NCBI RefSeq assembly: GCF_001905725.1
Contig: NZ_LIWB01000017.1
Span: forward strand, 141,607-205,606
DNA from: Streptomyces sp. CB02400
GTDB lineage: Bacteria > Actinomycetota > Actinomycetes > Streptomycetales > Streptomycetaceae
Direction of reading: 5' to 3'
DNA: 64,000 bases
The position numbers and the translations under genes were made by a program. Position 1 is the stretch's first letter. Every line of letters starts with the position of its first letter. A model generated the notes under the pieces. The model worked only from the letters and a program-made list of their open reading frames with translations, did no database searches and was not told the DNA's origin. Shown in pieces: positions 33,304 through 40,938 of the stretch.

Positions 33304-34038
33304 ATGCCGATCAAAGCCGTTGTCTGGGACGTCGACGACACTCTCTTCGACTACAGCACCGCCGACCGTGAGGGCATGCGCGCCCACCTGGTGGCCGAGG
33401 GGCTGCTCGCCGGGTACGGGACGGCCGAGGAGGCCCTCGTGCGGTGGCGGGAGGTCACCGAGCAGCAGTGGGCGCGGTTCGCCGCGCGGGAGGTGGACTT
33501 CGAGACGCAGCGGCGTGACCGCACCCGGGTCTTCCTGGGACGGCCGGAGCTGACGGACGCCGAGGCCGACGACTGGTTCCGGCGGTACGTCACGCACTAC
33601 GAGTCCGCCTGGAGCCTCTTCCCGGACGTGCTGCCCGTCCTGGACGCCCTCGCCGCCAGCCACCGGCACGCGGTGCTCTCCAACTCCAGCCTCCACGTCC
33701 AGGACCGCAAGCTGCGCGTCCTCGGCGTCCACGACCGCTTCGAGGCCATCCTGTGCGCCGCCGAACTGGGCGTCTCCAAGCCCGAGGCCGGCGCGTTCCT
33801 CGCCGCCTGCGACGCGCTGGCGCTGCCCCCGGACCAGGTGGCGTACGTCGGTGACCACCCGGAGATCGACGGCCGGGGCGCCGCCGACGCCGGGCTGCTG
33901 TCGGTGTGGATCGACCGCGGCGGCGCCCGCGCGACGGTCGAGCCGCCGGTGGGGCCGCGCCGTATCGCCTCCCTCGCCGAACTTCCCGCGGTACTCGCCG
34001 CCGATACTCGTTTTGGAGCCCCGTCCACCTTCGGGTAA
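33304..34038 (+). CDS. HAD-superfamily hydrolase
   Basis: A 244-residue HAD phosphatase. Motif I is DVDDTLFDY (residues 9-17) with the nucleophile and acid Asp pair, motif II is LSNSS, motif III the Lys of SKPEAG, and motif IV GDHPEID. A helical cap of the phosphoglycolate phosphatase/haloacid dehalogenase type is inserted after motif I. The substrate cannot be told. It stands alone between the gltX terminator and the tRNA array, starting with ATG at 33304 and no strong ribosome site (weak GGTGAC). Confidence 0.85.
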   Translation: MPIKAVVWDVDDTLFDYSTADREGMRAHLVAEGLLAGYGTAEEALVRWREVTEQQWARFAAREVDFETQRRDRTRVFLGRPELTDAEADDWFRRYVTHYESAWSLFPDVLPVLDALAASHRHAVLSNSSLHVQDRKLRVLGVHDRFEAILCAAELGVSKPEAGAFLAACDALALPPDQVAYVGDHPEIDGRGAADAGLLSVWIDRGGARATVEPPVGPRRIASLAELPAVLAADTRFGAPSTFG

Positions 34039-34128
34039 TGTTCTTCCTGCGCCGAGGGGAGCGGGCCGGAAGGCCGGAACCCCAAGCGTCAAGCTAGAAC
34101 AAGAACCCCTCCGGGGCTTGCGTTCCAG

Positions 34129-34200
34129 TGGCCTATGGTGTAATTGGCAGCACGACTGATTCTGGTTCAGTTAGTCTTGGTTCGAGTCCAGGTAGGCCAG
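34129..34200 (+). tRNA. tRNA-Gln (CTG)
   Basis: 72 bases. The acceptor stem TGGCCTA pairs perfectly with TAGGCCA; the discriminator is G. The anticodon loop TTCTGGT gives CTG at 34162-34164. The T arm contains GGTTCGAGTCC. CCA is not encoded. Confidence 0.95.
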
Positions 34201-34239
34201 CTCGCAGAGCTCATCTGCACCGCGGATCTCATCCGCAAA

Positions 34240-34312
34240 GCCCCCGTTGTGTAGCGGCCTAGCACGCTGCCCTCTCAAGGCAGTAGCGCCGGTTCGAATC
34301 CGGTCGGGGGTA
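34240..34312 (+). tRNA. tRNA-Glu (CTC), first copy
   Basis: 73 bases. The acceptor GCCCCCG pairs with CGGGGGT (one G-T pair); the discriminator is A. The anticodon stem CTGCC/GGCAG flanks the loop CTCTCAA, anticodon CTC. CCA is not encoded. The anticodon stem differs by one compensated pair from the other two copies. Confidence 0.95.
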
Positions 34313-34374
34313 CAGATCCTTCCCGCGAGGATGGTCAGGGTAGCTCCCGCCGTCGTCGACGCAGGATCGCTAGG

Positions 34375-34447
34375 GCCCCCGTTGTGTAGCGGCCTAGCAC
34401 GCCGCCCTCTCAAGGCGGTAGCGCCGGTTCGAATCCGGTCGGGGGTA
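34375..34447 (+). tRNA. tRNA-Glu (CTC), second copy
   Basis: 73 bases, anticodon CTC at 34409-34411 in the loop CTCTCAA; the anticodon stem is CCGCC/GGCGG. Apart from that stem it is identical to the first copy. Confidence 0.95.
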
Positions 34448-34468
34448 CTGACTGGTCTAAACCATCAT

Positions 34469-34540
34469 TGGTCTATGGTGTAATTGGCAGCACGACTGAT
34501 TCTGGTTCAGTTAGTCTTGGTTCGAGTCCAGGTAGACCAG
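34469..34540 (+). tRNA. tRNA-Gln (CTG), second copy
   Basis: 72 bases. The acceptor TGGTCTA pairs with TAGACCA; it differs from the first tRNA-Gln only by a compensated pair in the acceptor stem. Anticodon CTG. Confidence 0.95.
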
Positions 34541-34567
34541 CAGGATCTGCGGCAACGTATGATCCAC

Positions 34568-34640
34568 GCCCCCGTTGTGTAGCGGCCTAGCACGCCGCCC
34601 TCTCAAGGCGGTAGCGCCGGTTCGAATCCGGTCGGGGGTA
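34568..34640 (+). tRNA. tRNA-Glu (CTC), third copy
   Basis: 73 bases, identical in sequence to the second tRNA-Glu copy, including the CCGCC/GGCGG anticodon stem. It is followed 10 bases later by a terminator that ends the five-tRNA unit. Confidence 0.95.
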
Positions 34641-34650
34641 CACAGTGAAG

Positions 34651-34675
34651 GCCCTCCACCTCGGTGGAGGGCTTT
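34651..34675 (+). terminator. Terminator of the tRNA operon
   Basis: The stem GCCCTCCACC (34651-34660) and GGTGGAGGGC (34663-34672) with a TC loop is followed by TTT. Confidence 0.85.
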
Positions 34676-34767
34676 CGGCGTTCCGGGACGCGTACCCGGG
34701 AACCGGGGAACGGGCCCGCCGCGGCGTTGAGGCGGGCCCGCTCCCCGGGACGGTACGGACAGGGGGT

Positions 34768-35481
34768 TCAGGAGCGGCGCAGCGCCTCGGAGAGACGGCC
34801 GGCGGCGTCGATGACGGCCTGGGCGTGCATCCGGCCCGGGTGGCGGGACAGGCGCTCGATGGGGCCGGAGACCGAGACGGCGGCCACCACCCGGTTCGAC
34901 GGCCCGCGCACCGGCGCGGAGACGGACGCCACGCCCGGCTCGCGCTCGCCGATCGACTGGGCCCAGCCCCGGCGTCGTACGCCCGAGAGGGCCGTCGCCG
35001 TGAACCGGGCGCCCTGCAGGCCCCGGTGCAGCCGCTCCGGCTCCTCCCAGGCCATCAGGATCTGCGCCGAGGAACCGGCCTTCATCGTGAGCGTGGAGCC
35101 CACCGGTACCGTGTCCCGCAGGCCCGAGAGACGCTCCGCCGCGGCGACGCAGATGCGCATGTCGCCCTGGCGGCGGTAGAGCTGGGCGCTCTCACCGGTC
35201 ACGTCGCGCAGATGCGTGAGCACCGGGCCCGCCGTGGCGAGCAGCCGGTCCTCGCCCGCCGCCGCGGCCAGTTCGGCCAGGCGCGGGCCGAGAATGAAAC
35301 GGCCCTGCATGTCGCGCGCCACCATACGGTGGTGCTCCAGCGCCACGGCCAGGCGGTGGGCCGTGGGTCGTGCCAGTCCGGTGGCCCCGACCAACCCCGC
35401 GAGGGTGGCCGGACCGGACTCCAGAGCGCTCAGGACGAGGGCCGCCTTGTCCAGAACGCCGACGCCGCTACTGTTGTCCAT
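34768..35481 (-). CDS. ndgR: IclR-family regulator NdgR
   Basis: A 237-residue IclR-type regulator. The N-terminal winged HTH covers residues about 8-70 (GVGVLDKAALVLSALE and GLARPTAHRLAVALE), followed by an effector-binding GAF-like domain with RLSGLRDTVPVGSTLTMKAGSSAQILMA and SVSAPVRGPSNRVVAAVSVSGP. NdgR of Streptomyces controls leucine and methionine genes and amino-acid-dependent growth and antibiotic production; it is encoded divergently from leuCD, as here. The ATG at 35481 is the start of homology. The shared 195-bp intergenic region contains a 27-bp palindrome. Confidence 0.92.
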   Translation of the reverse strand: MDNSSGVGVLDKAALVLSALESGPATLAGLVGATGLARPTAHRLAVALEHHRMVARDMQGRFILGPRLAELAAAAGEDRLLATAGPVLTHLRDVTGESAQLYRRQGDMRICVAAAERLSGLRDTVPVGSTLTMKAGSSAQILMAWEEPERLHRGLQGARFTATALSGVRRRGWAQSIGEREPGVASVSAPVRGPSNRVVAAVSVSGPIERLSRHPGRMHAQAVIDAAGRLSEALRRS

Positions 35482-35490
35482 GCAACGATA

Positions 35491-35517
35491 CTTGCGTCTC
35501 ACTCTGTGAAACGCAAG
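35491..35517. promoter_or_regulatory. Palindromic operator between ndgR and leuC (candidate NdgR site)
   Basis: CTTGCGT (35491-35497) and ACGCAAG (35511-35517) form the outer arms; TCAC and GTGA form inner arms around TCT. Only one pair is mismatched over 27 bp. It lies 10 bp upstream of the ndgR start, a good place for autorepression and for control of leuC. Binding by NdgR is inferred. Confidence 0.65.
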
Positions 35518-35676
35518 TTCAATTTTCCGTGGAACCCGCCACTCTGGAAGCACGGAAGCAACGCGGCCCGTGGACCACCGGGCCTGGCGGCGGACGCCCG
35601 GAAGCAGGGGGTGCGGGCGCCGTCTCCCCACAGATCTAGTTGGACCGGCGCACCACGGCCGGCCGGAGGGACAGCG

Positions 35677-37104
35677 ATGGGTAGGACACTCGCGGAGAAG
35701 GTCTGGGACGACCACGTCGTCCGGCGCGCCGAGGGCGAGCCCGACCTCCTCTTCATCGATCTGCACCTGCTGCACGAGGTGACCAGCCCGCAGGCCTTCG
35801 ACGGCCTGCGCAAGAACGGCCGCCCGGTGCGCCGTCTCGACCTCACCATCGCCACCGAGGACCACAACACCCCGACCCTGGACATCGACAAGCCCATCGC
35901 CGACCCGGTCTCCCGGGTCCAGCTCGAGACGCTGCGCAAGAACTGCGCCGAGTTCGGCGTCCGGCTGCACCCGCTGGGCGACGTCGAGCAGGGCGTCGTG
36001 CACGTCGTCGGCCCGCAGCTCGGTCTGACCCAGCCCGGCATGACCGTCGTCTGCGGCGACTCGCACACCTCCACGCACGGTGCCTTCGGCGGACTCGCGT
36101 TCGGCATCGGCACCTCCCAGGTCGAGCACGTGCTGGCCACCCAGACGCTGCCGATGGCCCGCCCGAAGACCATGGCGATCACGGTCAACGGCGAACTGCC
36201 CGACGGTGTCACGGCCAAGGACCTGATCCTGGCGATCATCGCGAGGATCGGCACCGGCGGCGGCCAGGGCTACGTCCTGGAGTACCGGGGCGAGGCCATC
36301 GAGAAGCTCTCGATGGAGGCCCGGATGACCATCTGCAACATGTCGATCGAGGCCGGCGCCCGCGCGGGCATGATCGCCCCCGACGAGACCACGTTCGCCT
36401 ACCTGGAGGGCCGTCCGCACGCCCCGAAGGGCGAGGACTGGGACGCGGCCGTCGCCTACTGGAAGACGCTCAGGTCCGACGAGGACGCCGAGTTCGACGC
36501 CGAGGTGGTCATCGAGGCCGCCGAGCTGTCGCCGTTCGTCACCTGGGGCACCAACCCGGGCCAGGGCGCCCCGCTTTCGTCCTCCGTCCCCGACCCGGCT
36601 TCGTACGAAGACGCCTCGGAGCGGCTCGCCGCCGAAAAGGCCCTGGAGTACATGGGGTTGGAGGCCGGCCAGACGCTGCGCTCCATCAACGTGGACACCG
36701 TCTTCGTAGGTTCCTGCACCAACGGCCGCATCGAGGACCTGCGCGCCGCCGCGGACATCATCAAGGGCCGCAAAGTCGCCGACGGCGTGCGGATGCTGGT
36801 CGTCCCGGGCTCCGCGCGGGTGGGCCTGCAGGCAGTCTCGGAGGGCCTGGACGTGGTCTTCAAGGAGGCCGGCGCCGAATGGCGGCACGCGGGCTGTTCC
36901 ATGTGCCTGGGCATGAACCCCGACCAGCTCGCCCCCGGTGAGCGCTCCGCCTCCACCTCCAACCGCAACTTCGAGGGCCGGCAGGGCAAGGGCGGCCGCA
37001 CCCACCTGGTGTCCCCGCAGGTCGCCGCCGCCACCGCGGTCCTCGGTCACCTGGCCTCCCCGGCCGACCTCGCCGTCGACGCCCGTACGCCCGCTGGAGT
37101 CTGA
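35677..37104 (+). CDS. leuC: 3-isopropylmalate dehydratase large subunit
   Basis: A 475-residue aconitase-family large subunit. With LeuD it isomerises 2- to 3-isopropylmalate in leucine biosynthesis. The [4Fe-4S] cluster cysteines are Cys347 (VGSCTNGR), Cys407 and Cys410 (CSMC). CGDSHTSTHGAFG and GTSQVEHVLATQT are classic aconitase motifs. The ATG at 35677 is preceded by GGAGGG. leuD follows after six bases, so the two subunits are made from one mRNA. The divergent NdgR and the palindrome between them suggest control by that regulator. Confidence 0.95.
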   Translation: MGRTLAEKVWDDHVVRRAEGEPDLLFIDLHLLHEVTSPQAFDGLRKNGRPVRRLDLTIATEDHNTPTLDIDKPIADPVSRVQLETLRKNCAEFGVRLHPLGDVEQGVVHVVGPQLGLTQPGMTVVCGDSHTSTHGAFGGLAFGIGTSQVEHVLATQTLPMARPKTMAITVNGELPDGVTAKDLILAIIARIGTGGGQGYVLEYRGEAIEKLSMEARMTICNMSIEAGARAGMIAPDETTFAYLEGRPHAPKGEDWDAAVAYWKTLRSDEDAEFDAEVVIEAAELSPFVTWGTNPGQGAPLSSSVPDPASYEDASERLAAEKALEYMGLEAGQTLRSINVDTVFVGSCTNGRIEDLRAAADIIKGRKVADGVRMLVVPGSARVGLQAVSEGLDVVFKEAGAEWRHAGCSMCLGMNPDQLAPGERSASTSNRNFEGRQGKGGRTHLVSPQVAAATAVLGHLASPADLAVDARTPAGV

Positions 37105-37110
37105 TCAGTC

Positions 37111-37704
37111 ATGGAAGCATTCACCACCCACACCGGCCGGGCCGTCCCGCTGCGCCGCAGCAACGTCGACACCGACCAGATCATCCCCGCCCACTGGCTC
37201 AAGAAGGTGACCCGGGACGGGTTCGAGGACGGGCTGTTCGAGGCCTGGCGCAAGGACGCGTCCTTCATCCTCAACCAGCCCGAGCGCGAGGGTGCGACCG
37301 TGCTGGTCGCCGGCCCCGACTTCGGCACCGGCTCCTCCCGTGAGCACGCCGTCTGGGCGCTGCAGAACTACGGCTTCAAGGCCGTGATCTCCTCCCGCTT
37401 CGCCGACATCTTCCGCGGCAACTCGCTGAAGAACGGCCTGCTGACGGTGGTCCTCGACCAGAAGATCGTCGACGCGCTGTGGGAGCTCACCGAAGCCGAC
37501 CCCACCGCCGAGATCACCGTCGACCTCCAGGCCCGTGAGGTGCGCGCCGAGGGCATCACCGCCTCCTTCGAGCTCGACGAGAACTCCCGCTGGCGGCTGC
37601 TGAACGGGCTCGACGACATCTCCATCACGCTGCAGAACGAGGCGGACATCGCCGCGTACGAGGCGAAGCGCCCGTCGTTCAAGCCGAGGACGCTCACGGC
37701 CTGA
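37111..37704 (+). CDS. leuD: 3-isopropylmalate dehydratase small subunit
   Basis: A 197-residue small (swivel) subunit that pairs with LeuC. It begins MEAFTTHTGRAVPLRRSNVDTDQIIPAHWLK and has GPDFGTGSSREHA, the conserved substrate-binding loop, near residue 70. ISSRFADIFRGNSLKNGLL follows. The length is typical for bacterial LeuD. It is separated from leuC by six bases and followed by a strong hairpin terminator about 60 bases after its stop. Confidence 0.95.
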   Translation: MEAFTTHTGRAVPLRRSNVDTDQIIPAHWLKKVTRDGFEDGLFEAWRKDASFILNQPEREGATVLVAGPDFGTGSSREHAVWALQNYGFKAVISSRFADIFRGNSLKNGLLTVVLDQKIVDALWELTEADPTAEITVDLQAREVRAEGITASFELDENSRWRLLNGLDDISITLQNEADIAAYEAKRPSFKPRTLTA

Positions 37705-37762
37705 CCCGCGCCGCGGCCGAAGTCCTCGCCAGAGGTCGACTTTCGGCCACCGGACCACCCCT

Positions 37763-37797
37763 CCCGTACCCCCGATCGCCCCGATCGGGGGTACGGG
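37763..37797 (+). terminator. Terminator of leuCD
   Basis: The 16-bp perfect stem CCCGTACCCCCGATCG (37763-37778) with its complement (37782-37797) has a CCC loop. Confidence 0.8.
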
Positions 37798-37981
37798 CAT
37801 GTCTGCACCCGTTCGGCCCCGCGCACCACCTCGATGGCCCTCAACTTGCCACGTTAAGAAGGTGGTTGTCGGGGTACACGTGTCACGTGCCCGTGATCTT
37901 CGCGTGTGTCCGGACGGCCGTCCGAGGCGGCAGTTGCCCCCTGCGCAGGCGACAACTCGCCCCAGATGGCACAATCTGTGC

Positions 37982-38212
37982 ATGGAACACGACGGCCAAC
38001 TCCAGCTCTATGCGGCGGTCGCGGTCCGGCTCAAGGAAGCGCACTCAAAGGTGCGCGCACTGCAAGTCCCGGAGGGCGTACGGATGGCGCTGACCCGGAA
38101 GCTGCTGGTCATTACGGCCGCGGCCAAACATGACCTCGCCGGTGCGGCAAGGCGTCTGGAGCGGTTCACCGAGGACCTCGACGAGGGTCGATTCCCCGAA
38201 GAGGAACGCTGA
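37982..38212 (+). CDS. Conserved small helical protein of unknown function
   Basis: A 76-residue, soluble, strongly helical and charged protein starting MEHDGQLQLYAAVAVRLKEAHSKVRALQVPEGVRMALTRKL. No signal peptide, Cys pair or known motif is visible. The position between leuCD and hupS is the same as in S. coelicolor as far as I recall. There is no good ribosome site before the ATG at 37982; GGCACAATCTGTGC lies directly upstream, so the mRNA might be leaderless. Function unknown. Confidence 0.65.
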   Translation: MEHDGQLQLYAAVAVRLKEAHSKVRALQVPEGVRMALTRKLLVITAAAKHDLAGAARRLERFTEDLDEGRFPEEER

Positions 38213-38348
38213 ACCAGTCGAGACAGCCGAGTTCGTTGCGGCACAAGGGTGATTAGCCCGTTTCGTGTTTGATTTGCGGTATATATCTGCCTAACGTGCG
38301 AAAAAGCTTGAACACTTTCGTTCTGGCGATGTCTCCGAAGGGGAAGAC

Positions 38349-38990
38349 GTGAACAAGGCGCAGCTCGTAGAAGCGATTGCCGACAAGGTGGGCGGCCGCC
38401 AGCAGGCCGCCGAGGCTGTCGACCACGTACTGGACGCCATCGTCCGCGCGGTCGTCTCGGGTGAGCGGGTCTCGGTCACCGGCTTCGGTTCGTTCGAGAA
38501 GGTCGACCGTCCGGCCCGCTACGCCCGTAACCCCCAGACGGGCGAGCGGGTTCGGGTCAAGAAGACCTCCGTTCCGCGCTTCCGCGCGGGCCAGGGCTTC
38601 AAGGACCTGGTGAGCGGCTCGAAGAAGCTGCCGCGCGGTGGTGAGGTCTCGGTCAAGAAGGCGCCCAAGGGCAGCCTGACCGGGGGCGCTTCGGCCACGG
38701 TCAAGAAGGCCGCCGCGAAGAAGACGACGGCGAAGAAGGCCGCCACCGCGAAGAAGGCGGCGGCCAAGAAGGCTCCGGCGAAGAAGGCCACCACCAAGAC
38801 GGCGGCGGCCAAGAAGACCACGGCCAAGAAGGCGCCCGCCAAGACCGCGGCGACGGCGAAGACCACCGCCGCGAAGAAGACGGCCGCCAAGAAGGCCCCG
38901 GCGAAGAAGGCGACGGCCACGAAGGCGCCCGCCAAGAAGTCCACCGCGCGCAAGACCACCGCCAAGAAGACCACCGCCCGCAAGAAGTAG
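38349..38990 (+). CDS. hupS: HU-like nucleoid protein HupS with lysine-rich tail
   Basis: A 213-residue protein. Residues 1-93 are a complete HU domain (MNKAQLVEAIADKVGGRQQAAEAVDHVLDAI, TGFGSFEKVDRPARYARNPQTGERV, PRFRAGQGFKDLV). The rest is a histone-H1-like tail of repeated AAKK, TAKK and PAKK units. HupS is the developmental, spore-nucleoid HU of Streptomyces, which binds DNA with both parts. The GTG at 38349 follows GAAGGGGAAGAC. A TATATA element near 38280 may be its -10. A terminator separates it from the next, convergent genes. Confidence 0.92.
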   Translation: MNKAQLVEAIADKVGGRQQAAEAVDHVLDAIVRAVVSGERVSVTGFGSFEKVDRPARYARNPQTGERVRVKKTSVPRFRAGQGFKDLVSGSKKLPRGGEVSVKKAPKGSLTGGASATVKKAAAKKTTAKKAATAKKAAAKKAPAKKATTKTAAAKKTTAKKAPAKTAATAKTTAAKKTAAKKAPAKKATATKAPAKKSTARKTTAKKTTARKK

Positions 38991-39032
38991 CGGACCGGGT
39001 CCCGTCCCTTCGGACAAGCGGCACTCACGCGC

Positions 39033-39062
39033 CGGGCCGGACTCCCTCGGGAGCCCGGCCCG
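39033..39062. terminator. Bidirectional terminator after hupS
   Basis: CGGGCCGG and CTCCC pair with GGGAG and CCGGCCCG, with single bulges (A on one side, C on the other) and a TC loop. It lies between hupS and the convergent small gene. Confidence 0.7.
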
Positions 39063-39105
39063 CGGTGTGTTCCGGGGCAGGCCCCGGGGCCGGCGGCCCG
39101 GGTGG

Positions 39106-39309
39106 TCAGAACGTCTGGAGCGTCACCAGTGTGATCCGCCGGGCCTCGCCCTCGCCCTCGGTCTCGATGCGTACCCGCTGCCCGGGACGCAGCAGCAGCA
39201 GACCCCCCGCGTCGAACGCCGGGGCGTCGAAGGGCACCGGCGTGCCGTCGTCCAGGAGCACCTGGCCGCTGCGGCTGTCGGGGTCGTAGGTGTACGCGGT
39301 GGCCTGCAT
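39106..39309 (-). CDS. Small OB-fold-like (cold-shock-like) protein
   Basis: A 67-residue protein, MQATAYTYDPDSRSGQVLLDDGTPVPFDAPAF, then RLRPGQ-type RPGQRVRIETEGEGEARRITLVTLQTF. The order of a Y-x-Y-x-P-x-x-G-x-V-LLDDG strand, a hydrophobic middle and LRPGQRV is that of cold-shock/OB-fold beta barrels, although the RNP motifs are not conserved. It lies nine bases downstream of cofC and is probably cotranscribed with it. Function unknown; nucleic-acid binding is only a guess from the fold. Confidence 0.7.
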   Translation of the reverse strand: MQATAYTYDPDSRSGQVLLDDGTPVPFDAPAFDAGGLLLLRPGQRVRIETEGEGEARRITLVTLQTF

Positions 39310-39318
39310 GCCGGCAGC

Positions 39319-39957
39319 CTACTGCTCGGTGATGAGCGACCGCGCGGCGACCGCGGCCGTGCGGGGGCCCACGCCCAGCGTCAGCGCCGCCCGCAGATCG
39401 TCGCCGGTGTCCACGTCCTGCCGTACCGAGTCCACACCGTCGAGATCCAGCTCCACGGCTCCGGACTCCCGGTGCCGGGCCCGGGAACCGGGACCGAAGA
39501 ACGGGCGCAATTCCCGTCCCCGGCTCGCGGCCAGCAATGTCGTGCCGCCCCCGGCGGAATCGGCGAGAAACGCGCGCGGGAATTCGGCGGCCGTATCGAG
39601 AACACGGGCCAGTTCCGACGGGCGGAGCGCCGGAAGATCGGCGTTGAGGGCCGCGACACAAGCCGCGCGGCGAGCGGCGCCCGCCACCGCCGCGCCATGG
39701 GCGAGAGCCGCGTTCAGGCCGCCGCGCGGCTCGTCCGGGACGATTCCGGCACCCAGTGCGGCCAGCTCACGGGAGGCGAGGGCGTCGTCCGTGACGACCA
39801 CCACATCCCGTACCGCCGGGCATTCCAGCGCGGCGGCCACCGTGTCCTGGGCGAAGGCGAGCGCGAGCCCCGGGCGCAGGACGTCGTCCGCGGTGTCCGA
39901 GAGCCTGCTCTTGGCCCGGTCCAGCGGCTTCAGGGGTACCACCAAGGTCCACTGCAC
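39319..39957 (-). CDS. cofC: 2-phospho-L-lactate (or PEP) guanylyltransferase CofC/FbiD
   Basis: A 212-residue nucleotidyltransferase that makes the activated phosphoenolpyruvate or phospholactate for coenzyme F420 side-chain assembly. The N-terminus MQWTLVVPLKPLDRAKSRLSD is the signature of the CofC/FbiD family, and later VVVTDD, NADLPAL and GTTLLAAS fit the nucleotidyltransferase fold. The remaining F420 genes (fbiA, fbiB, fbiC) are not in the window, as is usual in actinobacteria. The next gene on the same strand is a small OB-fold-like protein. Confidence 0.9.
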   Translation of the reverse strand: MQWTLVVPLKPLDRAKSRLSDTADDVLRPGLALAFAQDTVAAALECPAVRDVVVVTDDALASRELAALGAGIVPDEPRGGLNAALAHGAAVAGAARRAACVAALNADLPALRPSELARVLDTAAEFPRAFLADSAGGGTTLLAASRGRELRPFFGPGSRARHRESGAVELDLDGVDSVRQDVDTGDDLRAALTLGVGPRTAAVAARSLITEQ

Positions 39958-40140
39958 GAGTGTTGCGTCCCTCTCTTGTCGCGGTCATTGTCACCCGGCA
40001 CACCCGGCGCACCCGGCGGCCGGGGGGTCGGGGCGTACGGTGTTCTCGACAGACCGGTGGCCCGGGGCGACACTTGTGCGGCCCGCCTGGCCTCCGGGTC
40101 CGGGCCCTGGGCCTGACATTCGGAAGAGGAAGGTGTACTC

Positions 40141-40938
40141 GTGCCGCGCCGCAGAATCGGCTTCTGGTACCGCTTCGCCGCGGTTCTCTGCAAACCGCCG
40201 CTGGTGGTTCTGCTCAAGCGGGACTGGCGCGGAATGGAGAACATTCCGGCCGAGGGTGGATTTATCACCGCGGTGAACCACAATTCGCACATCGATCCCT
40301 TCGCCTACGCGCACTTTCAGTACAACACCGGACGCGTTCCGCGATTCCTGGCGAAGAGCGGGCTTTTCAACAAGGGATTCATCGGTGCCGCGATGCGCGG
40401 CACCGGGCAGATCCCCGTCTACCGCGAGAGCACGGACGCGCTCAGCGCCTTCCGCGCGGCGATCGACGCCGTGGAGCGCGGTGAATGCGTCGCCTTCTAC
40501 CCCGAGGGCACCCTCACCCGCGACCCCGACGGCTGGCCCATGACCGGCAAGACCGGTGCCGCGCGCGTCGCCCTGCAGACCAAGTGCCCCGTGATCCCGG
40601 TCGCCCAGTGGGGCGCCAACGAACTGCTGCCGCCGTACGCCAAGAAGCCCAGCCTGCTGCCGCGCAAGACGCACCGCGTGCTGGCCGGGCCGCCGGTGGA
40701 CCTCGACCGCTTCTACGAGCGGGAGATGACCCCGGAACTGCTCAAGGAGGCGACGGAGGTCATCATGGCGGCCGTCACGCGCCAGCTGGAGCAGATCCGC
40801 GGCGAGCAGGCCCCCGAGACGCCGTACGACCCGCGCCGTGAGCGGATCGAGCAGCGCCGCAGGACGCACACGCAGAAGCGGGAGGAGCGGGCGCGGGGCG
40901 GCAGGCCCACCGCGCGGGAAGAGGGGCTGGGCACGTGA
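40141..40938 (+). CDS. 1-acyl-sn-glycerol-3-phosphate acyltransferase (PlsC-like)
   Basis: A 265-residue PlsC-type acyltransferase. The catalytic NHNSHIDP motif has His47 and Asp52 (HX4D), and FYPEGTLTR near residue 121 is the phosphate-binding block. It should acylate lysophosphatidate to phosphatidate at the inner membrane surface. The last 40 residues are a basic, disordered tail. The GTG at 40141 is preceded by GAGGAAGG. Its 3' end overlaps gpsA by four bases, so the glycerol-3-phosphate dehydrogenase and an acyltransferase using its product lipid are coupled. Confidence 0.9.
   Translation: MPRRRIGFWYRFAAVLCKPPLVVLLKRDWRGMENIPAEGGFITAVNHNSHIDPFAYAHFQYNTGRVPRFLAKSGLFNKGFIGAAMRGTGQIPVYRESTDALSAFRAAIDAVERGECVAFYPEGTLTRDPDGWPMTGKTGAARVALQTKCPVIPVAQWGANELLPPYAKKPSLLPRKTHRVLAGPPVDLDRFYEREMTPELLKEATEVIMAAVTRQLEQIRGEQAPETPYDPRRERIEQRRRTHTQKREERARGGRPTAREEGLGT

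Noticed and set aside
34321..34374. Spacer between tRNA-Glu copies considered as an extra tRNA
   Set aside because: It lacks a D arm, T arm and pairing acceptor stem.
38253..39017. 254-codon minus-strand frame rich in Leu, Gly and Arg
   Set aside because: It is the antisense of the hupS lysine-rich repeats and has no independent support.
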